From Streptomyces niveus (GTDB lineage Bacteria > Actinomycetota > Actinomycetes > Streptomycetales > Streptomycetaceae): a stretch of 64,000 nt of DNA. The position numbers and the translations under genes were made by a program. The stretch spans positions 62,001-126,000 of the forward strand of contig NZ_MDCR01000076.1 in the NCBI RefSeq assembly GCF_001723055.1. The letters run 5' to 3'. The notes beneath the pieces are model-generated. The model saw nothing but the letters and a program-made list of their open reading frames with translations. It was not told the origin of the DNA and searched no databases. The number at the start of each line of letters is the position of its first letter. Positions within the stretch are counted from its first letter, which is position 1. Positions 1 to 8,753 of this stretch are shown here, one piece after another.

Positions 1-475
1 CATCGGCTTCCGTACGGAGTTCCTGACCCAGACCCGCGGCACCGGCATCGCGCACTCGATCTTCGAGGGGCACGAGCCGTGGTTCGGCGAGCTGCGGACC
101 CGTAACAACGGCTCGCTGGTCGCGGACCGTTCGGGCTCGGTGACCCCGTTCGCGATGGTCAACCTCCAGGAGCGCGGTGTCATCTTCACCGAGCCGGGCA
201 CCGAGGTGTACGAGGGCATGATCATCGGCGAGAACTCTCGCGCCGACGACATGGACGTCAACATCACCAAGGAGAAGAAGCTCACCAACATGCGCGCGGC
301 CTCCGCCGACACCACGGAGAACGTGGTGCCGCCGCGCAGGCTGTCGCTGGAGCAGTCCCTGGAGTTCTGCCGCGACGACGAGTGCATCGAGGTGACCCCG
401 GAGACGGTCCGTATCCGCAAGGTCGTCCTGGACCAGAAGGAGCGTGGCCGCGCGGCCTCCCGCGCCAAGCGCTGA
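1..475 (+). CDS. typA: Translational GTPase TypA/BipA, C-terminal part (5' end outside window)
   Basis: Open from the left edge to TGA at 473-475, about 157 codons. The residues are the end of domain V and the unique C-terminal domain of TypA/BipA. Visible motifs are [33 protein letters not shown] and [14 protein letters not shown]. BipA is a ribosome-binding GTPase of the EF-G/LepA superfamily that aids ribosome assembly and stress growth; its GTPase domain lies outside the window. The tail is basic, as usual for actinobacterial TypA. In M. tuberculosis the bipA neighbour is, from memory, the family-5 lipoprotein gene lpqW, which matches the next gene here. The identification is secure; only the 3' end can be judged. 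Confidence 0.93.
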   Translation, partial: IGFRTEFLTQTRGTGIAHSIFEGHEPWFGELRTRNNGSLVADRSGSVTPFAMVNLQERGVIFTEPGTEVYEGMIIGENSRADDMDVNITKEKKLTNMRAASADTTENVVPPRRLSLEQSLEFCRDDECIEVTPETVRIRKVVLDQKERGRAASRAKR

Positions 476-498
476 CACACCGCCAGGCGTACGTCTCC

Positions 499-528
499 CC
501 GGCCCGGCCCCGCGAGGTGCCGGGCCGG
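499..528 (+). terminator. Intrinsic-type terminator after typA
   Basis: Perfect 10-bp stem (499-508 with 519-528), GC only, with a 10-nt loop and no T-tract, as is typical for Streptomyces terminators. It lies 23 bp after the typA stop. Confidence 0.65.
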
Positions 529-929
529 AGGTCTGCCCCCGCGCCGACCGCCGGACAGTAAGGTGTTTTGCCCGAGCGCGGGGTATCTGTCAACTCGTTT
601 TCCCTGCCGAAACGTCCGGATACCGGGTACCGCTCACCGGAAGCTGCGTTAACAGTCCGTTTCGCGGGTGTCTGTCTGTGCTTACTTTGTCCGGATTTCG
701 GGCGTAGGTGCTGGGTCGATGTTGTCAAAACGAGACGCTGTAAGTGTGGTTTACGGGTCGGGCGTACTTAATAGTTGGCTCCATTGAGCTCGGGTCAATG
801 GGTCATGCGCTGTGGGGAGCGCCGACTCACGAGCACACACTCGGTGCACTGATCGACCGCCGTCAGGGGTGTCGGCGTAACGGTCAGTGCCCATCTTGTT
901 GTGACAAGTGGACTCATGAGGAGGAACCC
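529..929 (+). promoter_or_regulatory. Long upstream region of the first peptide-transporter operon
   Basis: About 400 bp without a supported gene. It is clearly richer in A+T than the flanking genes, especially 560-800, which fits a promoter region with a long leader. Boxes such as TTGTCA at 722-727 and the AT-rich run around 765-775 are visible, but no -35/-10 pair has good spacing, so I assign none. A short ORF runs into the SBP gene from 744 but has no ribosome site and no coding bias. The real start has GAGGAGG just before ATG 930. Confidence 0.5.
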
Positions 930-2573
930 ATGCGCGGTGCCAAGAGCGCCAAGTGGGTCGCGGGCGCGATAGTTATCGCCCTGGCTGCGACCGCCTGTGG
1001 CGGCGGCGACAGCGACAGCGGCGACGACATGAAGGCGGGGAAGGCCGACCCGAATGGCATTCTGACCGCACAGCTCGGCGAGCCGCAGAACCCGCTGCAG
1101 CCGGCCAACGCCAAGGAGAGCCAGGGCAGCCGTGTCCTGAAGACCATCTTCTCCGGTCTCGTCGACTACGAGCCCGGCACCGGCGAGCTCAAGAACATCA
1201 ACGCCGAGTCGGTCACCCCGAACGACGACTCGTCCGTCTGGACCGTCAAGCTCAAGCCCGGCTGGAAGTTCCACGACGGCACCCCGGTCACCGCCGCGTC
1301 CTACGTGGACTCGTGGAACTGGTCGGCCAACGTCAAGAACAACCAGACGAACTCCAGCTGGTTCCAGGACATCAAGGGCTACGCGGACGTCCACCCCGAG
1401 AAGGGTGACCCGAAGGCCGACAAGATGTCCGGTCTGAAGGTGGTCGACGAGAACACCTTCACGATCTCGCTGACCAGCTCGGTCTCGTACTTCGCGTACA
1501 AGCTCGGTTACGACGTGTGGGCCCCGCTGCCCGAGTCGTTCTTCAAGGACCCGAAGGCCGCCGGCGAGAAGCCGATCGGCAACGGCCCCTACAAGTTCGT
1601 CTCCTGGGACCACAAGAAGCTGATCAAGGTCCGTAAGTTCGAGGACTACACCGGGCCGAACAAGGCCAAGAACGGTGGCATCGACTTCAAGAACTACACC
1701 ACCGCCGACGCCGCCTACTCGGACCTGCGGTCGGACAACCTCGACTGGATCGAGCAGGTCCCGACCACGGCTCTCACGAGCTACAAGGACGACCTGGGCG
1801 ACCGCGCGATCGACGCCGAGTACTCGGCCGTCCAGTCGATCGTCCCGGCGTTCTACACGGACCAGTTCAAGGACATCGACCCCAAGGTCATCCAGGGTCT
1901 GTCCATGGCGATCGACCGTGACACGATCACCAAGACCGTGCTGCACGGCACCCGGTCCCCCGCGGACTCGTACGTCGCCCGCGGCGTGCTCGGCTACAAG
2001 GCCGGCTCCCTCGGTGACATCACGAAGTTCGACCCGGCCGCGGCCAAGAAGCTCATCGAAGAGGGCGGCGGCGTCCCGGGCAACAAGATCTCGATCCAGT
2101 TCAACGCCGACCAGGACCACAAGCCCTGGGTCGACGCGGTCTGCAACAGCATCCGCAAGAGCACCGGTGTCGAGTGCACCGGCGACTCGAAGCCGGACTT
2201 CCAGGCGGACCTGAACGCGCGTGACAACAAGCAGGTCAAGTCCATGTACCGCGGTGGCTGGGTGCTCGACTACCCGGTCAACTCGAACTTCATGCGCGAC
2301 CTGTACGGCACCACGGCCGCCGGTAACACCTCGGGCTACTCCAACAAGGAGTTCGACGCTCTGGCCGCCGAGGCGGACAAGGCGCCGACGCTCGAAGAGA
2401 CAGTGAAGATGTACCAGGACGCCGAGCAGCTCCTGAAGGCTGACATGCCTGCCATCCCGCTGTGGTTCTACAAGAACAACTCGGGCCAGTCCCGGAACGT
2501 ATTCGGCAAGATCGTCTACGGCCAGGACGGCGACCCCATCTTCACCGAAGTTCAGGTGAAGTCGAAGAAGTAG
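930..2573 (+). CDS. Peptide ABC transporter substrate-binding lipoprotein (family 5), system 1
   Basis: 547 aa. ATG 930 follows a strong GAGGAGG site. A basic n-region, a hydrophobic stretch and a TAC-GGG lipobox give a lipoprotein with Cys about residue 23, followed by an acidic Gly/Ser/Asp linker. The rest matches the SBP_bac_5 (OppA/DppA) fold. Typical stretches are VWTVKLKPGWKFHDGTPVTA, IGNGPYKFVSWDH, LSMAIDRDTITK and a C-terminal AIPLWFYKN. It captures peptides outside the membrane and delivers them to the permeases at 2721 and 3643. BldKB of S. coelicolor belongs to this family, but orthology cannot be decided here. A strong hairpin separates it from the permease genes, so it is probably expressed above the rest of the operon. 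Confidence 0.9.
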   Translation: MRGAKSAKWVAGAIVIALAATACGGGDSDSGDDMKAGKADPNGILTAQLGEPQNPLQPANAKESQGSRVLKTIFSGLVDYEPGTGELKNINAESVTPNDDSSVWTVKLKPGWKFHDGTPVTAASYVDSWNWSANVKNNQTNSSWFQDIKGYADVHPEKGDPKADKMSGLKVVDENTFTISLTSSVSYFAYKLGYDVWAPLPESFFKDPKAAGEKPIGNGPYKFVSWDHKKLIKVRKFEDYTGPNKAKNGGIDFKNYTTADAAYSDLRSDNLDWIEQVPTTALTSYKDDLGDRAIDAEYSAVQSIVPAFYTDQFKDIDPKVIQGLSMAIDRDTITKTVLHGTRSPADSYVARGVLGYKAGSLGDITKFDPAAAKKLIEEGGGVPGNKISIQFNADQDHKPWVDAVCNSIRKSTGVECTGDSKPDFQADLNARDNKQVKSMYRGGWVLDYPVNSNFMRDLYGTTAAGNTSGYSNKEFDALAAEADKAPTLEETVKMYQDAEQLLKADMPAIPLWFYKNNSGQSRNVFGKIVYGQDGDPIFTEVQVKSKK

Positions 2574-2594
2574 CAAGCGGGACCCGTAGGCCGG

Positions 2595-2622
2595 TGCCGC
2601 CGCTCCAGGGGGAGCGGCGGCA
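2595..2622 (+). terminator. Hairpin between SBP gene and permease genes, system 1
   Basis: Perfect 12-bp GC-rich stem with a 4-nt loop (AGGG), 22 bp after the SBP stop. In SBP-first ABC operons such hairpins usually stop part of the transcripts or protect the SBP message. System 2 has one in the same place. Confidence 0.7.
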
Positions 2623-2720
2623 TCGGTCCGGCCAAGGCCGAGGCCCCGGGAGACTCCACCCCATACCCCGTGGCGGAGAAAACTACGTAGGCCATCGCCG
2701 ACCCCTCACGGCATGGAGGC

Positions 2721-3650
2721 ATGATGGGGCGTTACGTCGCCAGGCGACTGCTCCAGATGATCCCGGTATTCATCGGGACCACTCTGATTATTTTCCTTAT
2801 GGTCCACATCCTTCCCGGTGACCCGATCCGGGCGATGTGGGGTGACAAGGCGGCGGACCCCGCACAGGTCGCCGCGCTACGTGCTGACTTCGGGCTCGAC
2901 CAGCCCCTGTGGAAGCAGTACGTCGACTACATGTGGGGGCTCCTCCAGGGAGACTTCGGCAAGACGTTCGGTGGCCGTGAGGTCGCGGACGAGATGTCCG
3001 AGGCATTCCCGGTGACGCTGCGGCTCACCATGGTGGCCCTGATCATCGAGATCATCATCGGTATCGGCCTCGGCGCCTGGGCGGGCCTGAAGGCCGGCAA
3101 GGCCGTCGACACCGGCGTACTGATCTTCACGCTCGTCGTCATCTCGATCCCGGTGTTCGTGCTCGGCTACCTGGCCCGCTTCGTCCTCGCCGACGAACTG
3201 GGGTGGGTCGCGCCCAATGTGCAGGACTCCACGGACTACGCCCAGCTGTTCCTGCCAGGCTTCGTCCTGGCGATGCTGTCGATGGCGTACGTGGCACGGC
3301 TGACCCGTACGACGTTCGCGGAGAATCTGCGCGCCGACTACATGCGTACCGCGATGGCCAAGGGCCTGCCGCGGCGCCGCATCGTCGGTGTCCACCTGCT
3401 GCGCAACTCGCTCATCCCGGTCGTCACCTTCCTCGGCACCGACGTCGGCGGCTTCATCGGCGGCGCGGTCATCACCGAGGGCATCTTCAACGTCCAGGGT
3501 GTCGGCAACCTGCTCTTCAAGGCACTCCAAGGCCGTGAGGGCTCGACGATCGTCGGCGTGGTCACGGTCTTCGTGCTCATCATCCTTCTGATCAACCTGG
3601 TCGTCGACCTGCTGTACGCGGTCCTGGACCCGAGGATCCGGTATGCCTGA
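2721..3650 (+). CDS. Peptide ABC transporter permease DppB-type, system 1
   Basis: 309 aa with about six membrane helices; the first covers residues 10-31. The N-terminal RYVARRLLQMIPVFIG pattern and the loop LRADFGLDQPLW are typical of OppB/DppB. The cytoplasmic EAA loop, which docks on the ATPase, lies around residues 205-235 (core DYMRTAMAKGLPRRRIVG). ATG codons stand at 2721 and 2724, with GGAGG just upstream. The stop overlaps the next permease start by 8 bp, so translation is coupled. It forms the channel with the 3643 product. The substrate is inferred from the family. Confidence 0.92.
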   Translation: MMGRYVARRLLQMIPVFIGTTLIIFLMVHILPGDPIRAMWGDKAADPAQVAALRADFGLDQPLWKQYVDYMWGLLQGDFGKTFGGREVADEMSEAFPVTLRLTMVALIIEIIIGIGLGAWAGLKAGKAVDTGVLIFTLVVISIPVFVLGYLARFVLADELGWVAPNVQDSTDYAQLFLPGFVLAMLSMAYVARLTRTTFAENLRADYMRTAMAKGLPRRRIVGVHLLRNSLIPVVTFLGTDVGGFIGGAVITEGIFNVQGVGNLLFKALQGREGSTIVGVVTVFVLIILLINLVVDLLYAVLDPRIRYA

Positions 3651-4611
3651 CGTGATCAAGACCAAGACGGACGCGACCACCGACGCCCTCGCGCCGCCGG
3701 CGGCAGGCGCCCCCGAGAGCGCGGCCGACGGCCACAAGTCCCAGGGCAAGCCCCGCAGTCTGTGGGGCGACGCCTGGTACGACCTGCGGCACCGCCCGAT
3801 GTTCTGGATCTCCTCGATCCTGCTGCTCTTCCTGATAGTCGTGGCCGCCTTCCCGGGGCTGTTCACCAGCGTCGACCCGCGCGACGGCGACCTCACCAAC
3901 CACTTCCTGACCAAGCCGGAGCTGGGCAGCTTCTTCCAGCCCGACTGGTTCGGCTACGACGGTCAGGGCCGTTCGATCTACGCGCGTGTCGTCTACGGGA
4001 CGCGCGCCTCGATCCTGGTCGGTGTGGGCGTCACCGCGGCGGTGACGATCATCGGCGGACTGCTCGGCATGCTGGCCGGCTACTTCGGCGGCTGGCTCGA
4101 CTCGATCATCTCCCGCATCACCGACATCTTCTTCGGCATCCCCTTCCTGCTCGGCGCGATGGTCGTCCTGAACGCCTTCACCGAGCGCAAGGTGTACGTC
4201 GTGATCTTCGCCCTGGCCTTCCTGGGCTGGACGTCGATCTGCCGTGTGATGCGCTCGTCGGTGATCACCGCGAAGCAGGCGGACTATGTGACGGCCGCGC
4301 GCGCCCTCGGCGCGGGCACCAAGCGGATCCTCTTCCGCCACGTCCTGCCGAACGCCATGGCGCCGACCATCGTCGTCGCCACGATCGCGCTGGGCGGCTA
4401 CATCTCGGCCGAGGCGACCCTGTCGTTCCTGGGTCTCGGCCTCGCCGACCCGACCATCTCCTGGGGCATCGACATTGCCCAGGGCAGCAAGGACATCAGG
4501 GACAACCCGCACGCCCTGTTCTTCCCGGCCGGAATGCTGAGCCTCACGGTCTTCGCGTTCATCATGCTGGGTGACGCCGTCCGCGACGCCCTCGACCCGA
4601 AGCTGCGCTGA
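3643..4611 (+). CDS. Peptide ABC transporter permease DppC-type, system 1
   Basis: 322 aa. It has the N-terminal cytoplasmic extension typical of OppC/DppC (OppC_N, about residues 1-60), then about six membrane helices and an EAA loop around residues 210-240 (core DYVTAARALGAGTKRILF). The C-terminal LGDAVRDALDPKLR is a hallmark of DppC. ATG 3643 lies inside the end of the previous permease gene (8-bp overlap). It pairs with the DppB-type protein and with the ATPases encoded next. Confidence 0.92.
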   Translation: MPDVIKTKTDATTDALAPPAAGAPESAADGHKSQGKPRSLWGDAWYDLRHRPMFWISSILLLFLIVVAAFPGLFTSVDPRDGDLTNHFLTKPELGSFFQPDWFGYDGQGRSIYARVVYGTRASILVGVGVTAAVTIIGGLLGMLAGYFGGWLDSIISRITDIFFGIPFLLGAMVVLNAFTERKVYVVIFALAFLGWTSICRVMRSSVITAKQADYVTAARALGAGTKRILFRHVLPNAMAPTIVVATIALGGYISAEATLSFLGLGLADPTISWGIDIAQGSKDIRDNPHALFFPAGMLSLTVFAFIMLGDAVRDALDPKLR

Positions 4612-4622
4612 GGAGGGCGTAC

Positions 4623-5681
4623 GTGACCATCATCGAAGAAACCTCAAGTGTCCCGACGCCCCGATCGGGCGACTCGGACACCACCCCACTGCTCGAAGTA
4701 CGCGACCTCCACGTGGAGTTCCACACCCGGGACGGTGTCGCCAAGGCCGTCAACGGCGTGAACTACAGCGTCTCGTCGGGCGAGACCCTGGCCGTGCTCG
4801 GTGAGTCCGGCTCCGGCAAGTCCGTGACCGCGCAGGCGATCATGGGCATTCTCGACATGCCGCCCGGCTCCATCCCGCAGGGCCAGATCCTGTACCGCGG
4901 GCAGGACATGCTCACCATGAGCTACGAGGAGCGGCGGAAGATCCGCGGCCGGAAGATCGCGATGATCTTCCAGGACGCGCTCTCCTCCCTCAACCCCGTG
5001 CTCTCGGTCGGCTACCAGCTCGGCGAGATGTACCGGGTCCACGAGGGACTGTCCCGCAAGGCCGCCAAGGCCAAGGCCATCGAGCTGATGGAGCGGGTCA
5101 ACATCCCGGCGGCGAAGGCGCGGGTCAACGACTACCCGCACCAGTTCTCCGGCGGTATGCGCCAGCGCATCATGATCGCGATGGCGCTCGCCCTGGAGCC
5201 CGACCTGATCATCGCGGACGAGCCGACGACCGCGCTCGACGTGACCGTCCAGGCCCAGGTGATGGACCTGCTCGCGGATCTCCAGCGCGAGTTCAACATG
5301 GGTCTGATCCTGATCACCCACGACCTCGGCGTCGTCGCCGACGTCGCGGACAAGATCGCGGTCATGTACGCGGGCCGGATCGTGGAGACCGCGCCGGTGC
5401 ACGAGCTGTACAAGCGCCCGGCGCACCCGTACACGCGTGGTCTGCTCGACTCCATCCCGCGGCTCGACCAGAAGGGGCAGGAGCTCTACGCGATCAAGGG
5501 CCTGCCGCCCAACCTGCTCAAGATCCCGGCCGGCTGCGCCTTCAACCCGCGCTGCCCGAAGGCGCAGGACATCTGCCGTACGGATGTCCCGGTCCTCGAC
5601 CCGGTGACCGAGCAGGACGGCACCGAGCTGCCCGGCCGCGGCAGCGCGTGCCACTTCTGGAAGGAGACGATCCATGGCTGA
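4623..5681 (+). CDS. Peptide ABC transporter ATPase DppD-type, system 1
   Basis: 352 aa, GTG start 11 bp after the permease stop with GAGG upstream. Walker A GESGSGKS is at residues 60-67, the signature FSGGMRQR near 176, Walker B LIIADEP near 195, and the H-loop is [12 protein letters not shown]. The C-terminal oligo_HPY domain (about 270-350) has four cysteines spaced C-x5-C-x6-C...C ([14 protein letters not shown] plus a late ACHFW). As I recall, such a quartet holds an iron-sulfur cluster in mycobacterial OppD structures. It powers transport as a heterodimer with the 5674 product. A stretch around 5123-5182 is identical in DNA to system 2. Confidence 0.92.
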   Translation: MTIIEETSSVPTPRSGDSDTTPLLEVRDLHVEFHTRDGVAKAVNGVNYSVSSGETLAVLGESGSGKSVTAQAIMGILDMPPGSIPQGQILYRGQDMLTMSYEERRKIRGRKIAMIFQDALSSLNPVLSVGYQLGEMYRVHEGLSRKAAKAKAIELMERVNIPAAKARVNDYPHQFSGGMRQRIMIAMALALEPDLIIADEPTTALDVTVQAQVMDLLADLQREFNMGLILITHDLGVVADVADKIAVMYAGRIVETAPVHELYKRPAHPYTRGLLDSIPRLDQKGQELYAIKGLPPNLLKIPAGCAFNPRCPKAQDICRTDVPVLDPVTEQDGTELPGRGSACHFWKETIHG

Positions 5682-6837
5682 GCCCAGCAAGACGGAGGGG
5701 AACCCGGCCGGACCGGCCGAGGTCGTCACCCCCAACGTCACCGAGGTGGCGGAGATCGACGTCGCCACCGAGTCGGCGGCGGTCGCCGCCATCGAGGCGC
5801 CGGCGGAGCGCGGGGAGCCGATCCTCCAGGTCCGCAACCTGGTCAAGCACTTCCCGCTGACCCAGGGCATCCTCTTCAAGCGCCAGGTCGGCGCGGTCAA
5901 GGCCGTGGACGGGGTCTCCTTCGACCTCTACCAGGGCGAGACGCTGGGCATCGTCGGCGAGTCGGGCTGTGGCAAGTCCACGGTCGCCCGGCTGCTGATG
6001 ACGCTGGAGAAGGCGACCGCGGGCGAGGTCTTCTACAAGGGCCAGGACATCACCCGGCTGTCGGGGCGGGCGCTCAAGGCGGTCCGCCGGAACATCCAGA
6101 TGGTCTTCCAGGACCCGTACACCTCGCTGAACCCGCGCATGACGGTGGGCGACATCATCGGTGAGCCCTTCGACATCCACCCGGAGGTGGCGCCGAAGGG
6201 TGACCGGCGGGGCAAGGTCCAGGACCTGCTCGACGTCGTGGGACTGAACCCGGAGTACATCAACCGGTACCCGCACCAGTTCTCCGGCGGCCAGCGCCAG
6301 CGCATCGGCATCGCCCGTGGTCTCGCGCTCAACCCCGAGGTCATCATCTGCGACGAGCCGGTCTCGGCGCTGGACGTGTCCGTGCAGGCGCAGGTCATCA
6401 ACCTGATGGAGAAGCTCCAGGACGAGTTCAACCTGTCCTACATCTTCATCGCGCACGACCTGTCGATCGTCCGGCACATCTCCGACCGGGTCGGCGTCAT
6501 GTACCTCGGCAAGATGGCCGAGATCGGTACGGACACCCAGATCTACGACCACCCGACGCACCCCTACACCCAGGCGCTGCTGTCGGCGGTCCCGGTCCCC
6601 GACCCGGAGGCCCGTACCGGCCGCGAGCGGATCATCCTCTCCGGCGACGTACCGTCCCCGGCGAACCCGCCGTCCGGCTGCCGTTTCCGTACGCGCTGCT
6701 GGAAGGCCGAGGACAAGTGCGCCAAGGAGGTCCCGCTGCTGGCGATCCCCGAGCGCTTCGTCAGCTCGACCACCCCGGCGGCGCACGAATCGGCCTGCCA
6801 CTTCGCCGAGGAGAAGAACGTCGTCCACGCCGTCTGA
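5674..6837 (+). CDS. Peptide ABC transporter ATPase DppF-type, system 1
   Basis: 387 aa, starting 8 bp inside the dppD-type gene. Residues 1-45 are an Ala/Glu-rich extension absent from its system 2 twin. The ATPase core follows: [13 protein letters not shown], Walker A GESGCGKS near residue 96, signature FSGGQRQR, Walker B VIICDEP, and H-loop [12 protein letters not shown]. The C-terminal domain again has the C-x5-C-x6-C...C quartet ([14 protein letters not shown]). It is the second ATPase of the importer. It shares a run of 55 identical residues with the system 2 DppF, with little synonymous divergence. Confidence 0.92.
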   Translation: MAEPSKTEGNPAGPAEVVTPNVTEVAEIDVATESAAVAAIEAPAERGEPILQVRNLVKHFPLTQGILFKRQVGAVKAVDGVSFDLYQGETLGIVGESGCGKSTVARLLMTLEKATAGEVFYKGQDITRLSGRALKAVRRNIQMVFQDPYTSLNPRMTVGDIIGEPFDIHPEVAPKGDRRGKVQDLLDVVGLNPEYINRYPHQFSGGQRQRIGIARGLALNPEVIICDEPVSALDVSVQAQVINLMEKLQDEFNLSYIFIAHDLSIVRHISDRVGVMYLGKMAEIGTDTQIYDHPTHPYTQALLSAVPVPDPEARTGRERIILSGDVPSPANPPSGCRFRTRCWKAEDKCAKEVPLLAIPERFVSSTTPAAHESACHFAEEKNVVHAV

Positions 6838-6860
6838 GGCGTGAACACGCGCACGACGAG

Positions 6861-6918
6861 AGGCCCGGACCGTACGCGGTCCGGGCCTTCGTCATGCCCG
6901 GGGGCCGCCGGGCATGAC
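6861..6918 (+). terminator. Tandem terminator hairpins closing operon 1
   Basis: There are two perfect 11-bp stems in a row. The first is 6861-6871 with 6878-6888. The second is 6891-6901 with 6908-6918. Both lie between the last gene of transporter 1 and the SBP gene of transporter 2, so the two operons should be separate units, with system 2 transcribed from the 106 bp between 6919 and 7024. Confidence 0.75.
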
Positions 6919-7024
6919 GCCCCCCGGGCCGCCGTTGCCCCACACGGGTGCCCACCACATGCGCATCAACTGAAACGGAGTGATATTTGGGCCTAAGTGA
7001 CTGTCAGGACTCAGGAGGAACTCC

Positions 7025-8653
7025 ATGCGCGCAGCCACGCACGCCAAGTGGGCCGCAGGTGCGCTCGCCGTCGCCCTCACGGCGACTGCCTGCGGCGGCG
7101 GTGGTGGAAGCGGCGGGGGAGGCACCGACGGAGTGCTCAGCTCCTCCTGGGGAGACCCGCAGAACCCGCTGGAGCCCGCCAACACGAACGAGGTCCAGGG
7201 CGGCAAGGTCCTCGACATGGTCTTCCGGGGGCTGAAGCGGTACAACCCGAAGACCGCCAAGGCCGAGAACATGCTCGCCGAGAAGATCGACACGAAGGAC
7301 TCGACGAACTTCACCATCACCGTGAAGGACGGCTGGACCTTCAGCAACGGCGAGAAGGTCACCGCGAAGTCCTTCGTGGACGCCTGGAACTACGGCGCGA
7401 ACCTGACGAACAACCAGCGCAACGCCTACTTCTTCGGCCAGATCGACGGCTACACCGCCGTCCACCCCGACTCGGGCAAGCCCACCGCCACCACGCTGTC
7501 CGGCCTCAAGGTCACCGGCCCCCAGACCTTCACCGTCAAGCTCTCCCAGAAGTTCTCCACCTGGCCGGACACCCTCGGGTACGCCGCCTTCGCGCCCCTG
7601 CCCTCCGCGTTCTTCAAGGACCACGCGGCCTGGCTCGCCAAGCCCGTCGGCAACGGGCCGTACAGCATCGACTCGTACACCAAGGGCTCCCAGATGTCCC
7701 TGCGCAAGTGGGACAACTACCCGGGGCCGGACAAGGCGCAGAACGGCGGTGTGGACCTGAAGGTCTACACCGACAACAACACCGCCTACACCGACCTGAC
7801 GGCGGGCAACCTCGACCTCGTCGACGACGTCCCGGCCTCCCAGCTCAAGAACGCGCCCGCCGACCTGGGATCGCGCTACATCAACACCCCCGCGGGCATC
7901 ATCCAGACCCTCGCCTTCCCGTACTACGACAAGGCATGGAACACCCCGGACGCCGTGAAGGTCCGCACCGGTCTCTCGATGGCGATCAACCGCAAGCAGA
8001 TCACCGAGACGATCTTCCAGAAGACCCGCACCCCCGCCACCGACTGGACCTCCCCGGTGCTCGGCACGTCCGGCGGCTACCAGGCCGGTCTCTGCGGCAA
8101 GGCCTGCGACTACGACCCCGCCGCCGCGAAGAAGCTGATCGCCGACGGCGGCGGCCTCCCCGGCGGCCGGATCCAGCTCTCGTACAACGCGGACACCGGC
8201 TCCCACAAGGACTGGATCGACGCCGTCTGCAACAGCATCAACAACACCCTCGGCAACGACCGGGCGTGCGTGGGCCGGCCGATCGGCACCTTCGCGGACT
8301 TCCGCAGCCAGATCACCCAGCAGAAGATGCCCGGCCCGTTCCGGGCCGGCTGGCAGATGGACTACCCGCTGATCCAGAACTTCCTCCAGCCCCTGTACTT
8401 CACCAACGCCTCGTCCAACGACGGCAAGTGGACCAACGCCCAGTTCGACAAGCTCGTCAACGAGGCGAACGCCGAGACCGACACCCAGACCGCGATCAAG
8501 AAGTTCCAGCAGGCCGAGGGCGTCGTACGGGACAACATGGCCGCGATCCCGCTCTGGTACCAGAACGGCAGCGCCGGCTACTCGGAGCGGCTGAGCAACG
8601 TCGCGCTGAACCCCTTCAGCGTCCCCGTCTACAACGAGATCAAGGTCAGCTGA
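7025..8653 (+). CDS. Peptide ABC transporter substrate-binding lipoprotein (family 5), system 2
   Basis: 542 aa. ATG 7025 follows CAGGAGGA. The signal peptide is basic then hydrophobic and ends at a TAC-GGG lipobox (Cys about residue 23), followed by a glycine-rich linker. The SBP_bac_5 fold shows FTITVKDGWTFSNGEKVTA, VGNGPYSIDSYTKG, LSMAINRKQITET and AAIPLWYQNG. It resembles the system 1 SBP in plan but differs much more than the ATPases do, so the two systems probably bind different peptides. A pair of cysteines (CGKAC, about residue 359) is unlike system 1 and may form a disulfide. It is the first gene of its operon. Confidence 0.9.
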   Translation: MRAATHAKWAAGALAVALTATACGGGGGSGGGGTDGVLSSSWGDPQNPLEPANTNEVQGGKVLDMVFRGLKRYNPKTAKAENMLAEKIDTKDSTNFTITVKDGWTFSNGEKVTAKSFVDAWNYGANLTNNQRNAYFFGQIDGYTAVHPDSGKPTATTLSGLKVTGPQTFTVKLSQKFSTWPDTLGYAAFAPLPSAFFKDHAAWLAKPVGNGPYSIDSYTKGSQMSLRKWDNYPGPDKAQNGGVDLKVYTDNNTAYTDLTAGNLDLVDDVPASQLKNAPADLGSRYINTPAGIIQTLAFPYYDKAWNTPDAVKVRTGLSMAINRKQITETIFQKTRTPATDWTSPVLGTSGGYQAGLCGKACDYDPAAAKKLIADGGGLPGGRIQLSYNADTGSHKDWIDAVCNSINNTLGNDRACVGRPIGTFADFRSQITQQKMPGPFRAGWQMDYPLIQNFLQPLYFTNASSNDGKWTNAQFDKLVNEANAETDTQTAIKKFQQAEGVVRDNMAAIPLWYQNGSAGYSERLSNVALNPFSVPVYNEIKVS

Positions 8654-8667
8654 CGCCGGAGGACGTC

Positions 8668-8700
8668 CGGCCCGGCGCACACCCCCCACGCGCCGGGCCG
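8668..8700 (+). terminator. Hairpin between SBP gene and permease genes, system 2
   Basis: Perfect 11-bp stem (8668-8678 with 8690-8700) and an 11-nt C-rich loop, 14 bp after the SBP stop. Same position as the hairpin of system 1. Confidence 0.65.
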
Positions 8701-8753
8701 CCCGCCTTCCCCCGCCACGTGAGACCCAGCGACCACGACCCCCGGAGCCCTTC

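Noticed and set aside
722..780. Sigma-70 type promoter from TTGTCA and nearby TA-rich boxes
   Set aside because: No -10 hexamer at 16-19 bp from TTGTCA; only weak matches.
795..2576. 593-codon minus-strand open frame opposite the first SBP gene
   Set aside because: Val/Leu/Asp/Arg-rich antisense artefact with no ribosome site; the SBP frame is clear.
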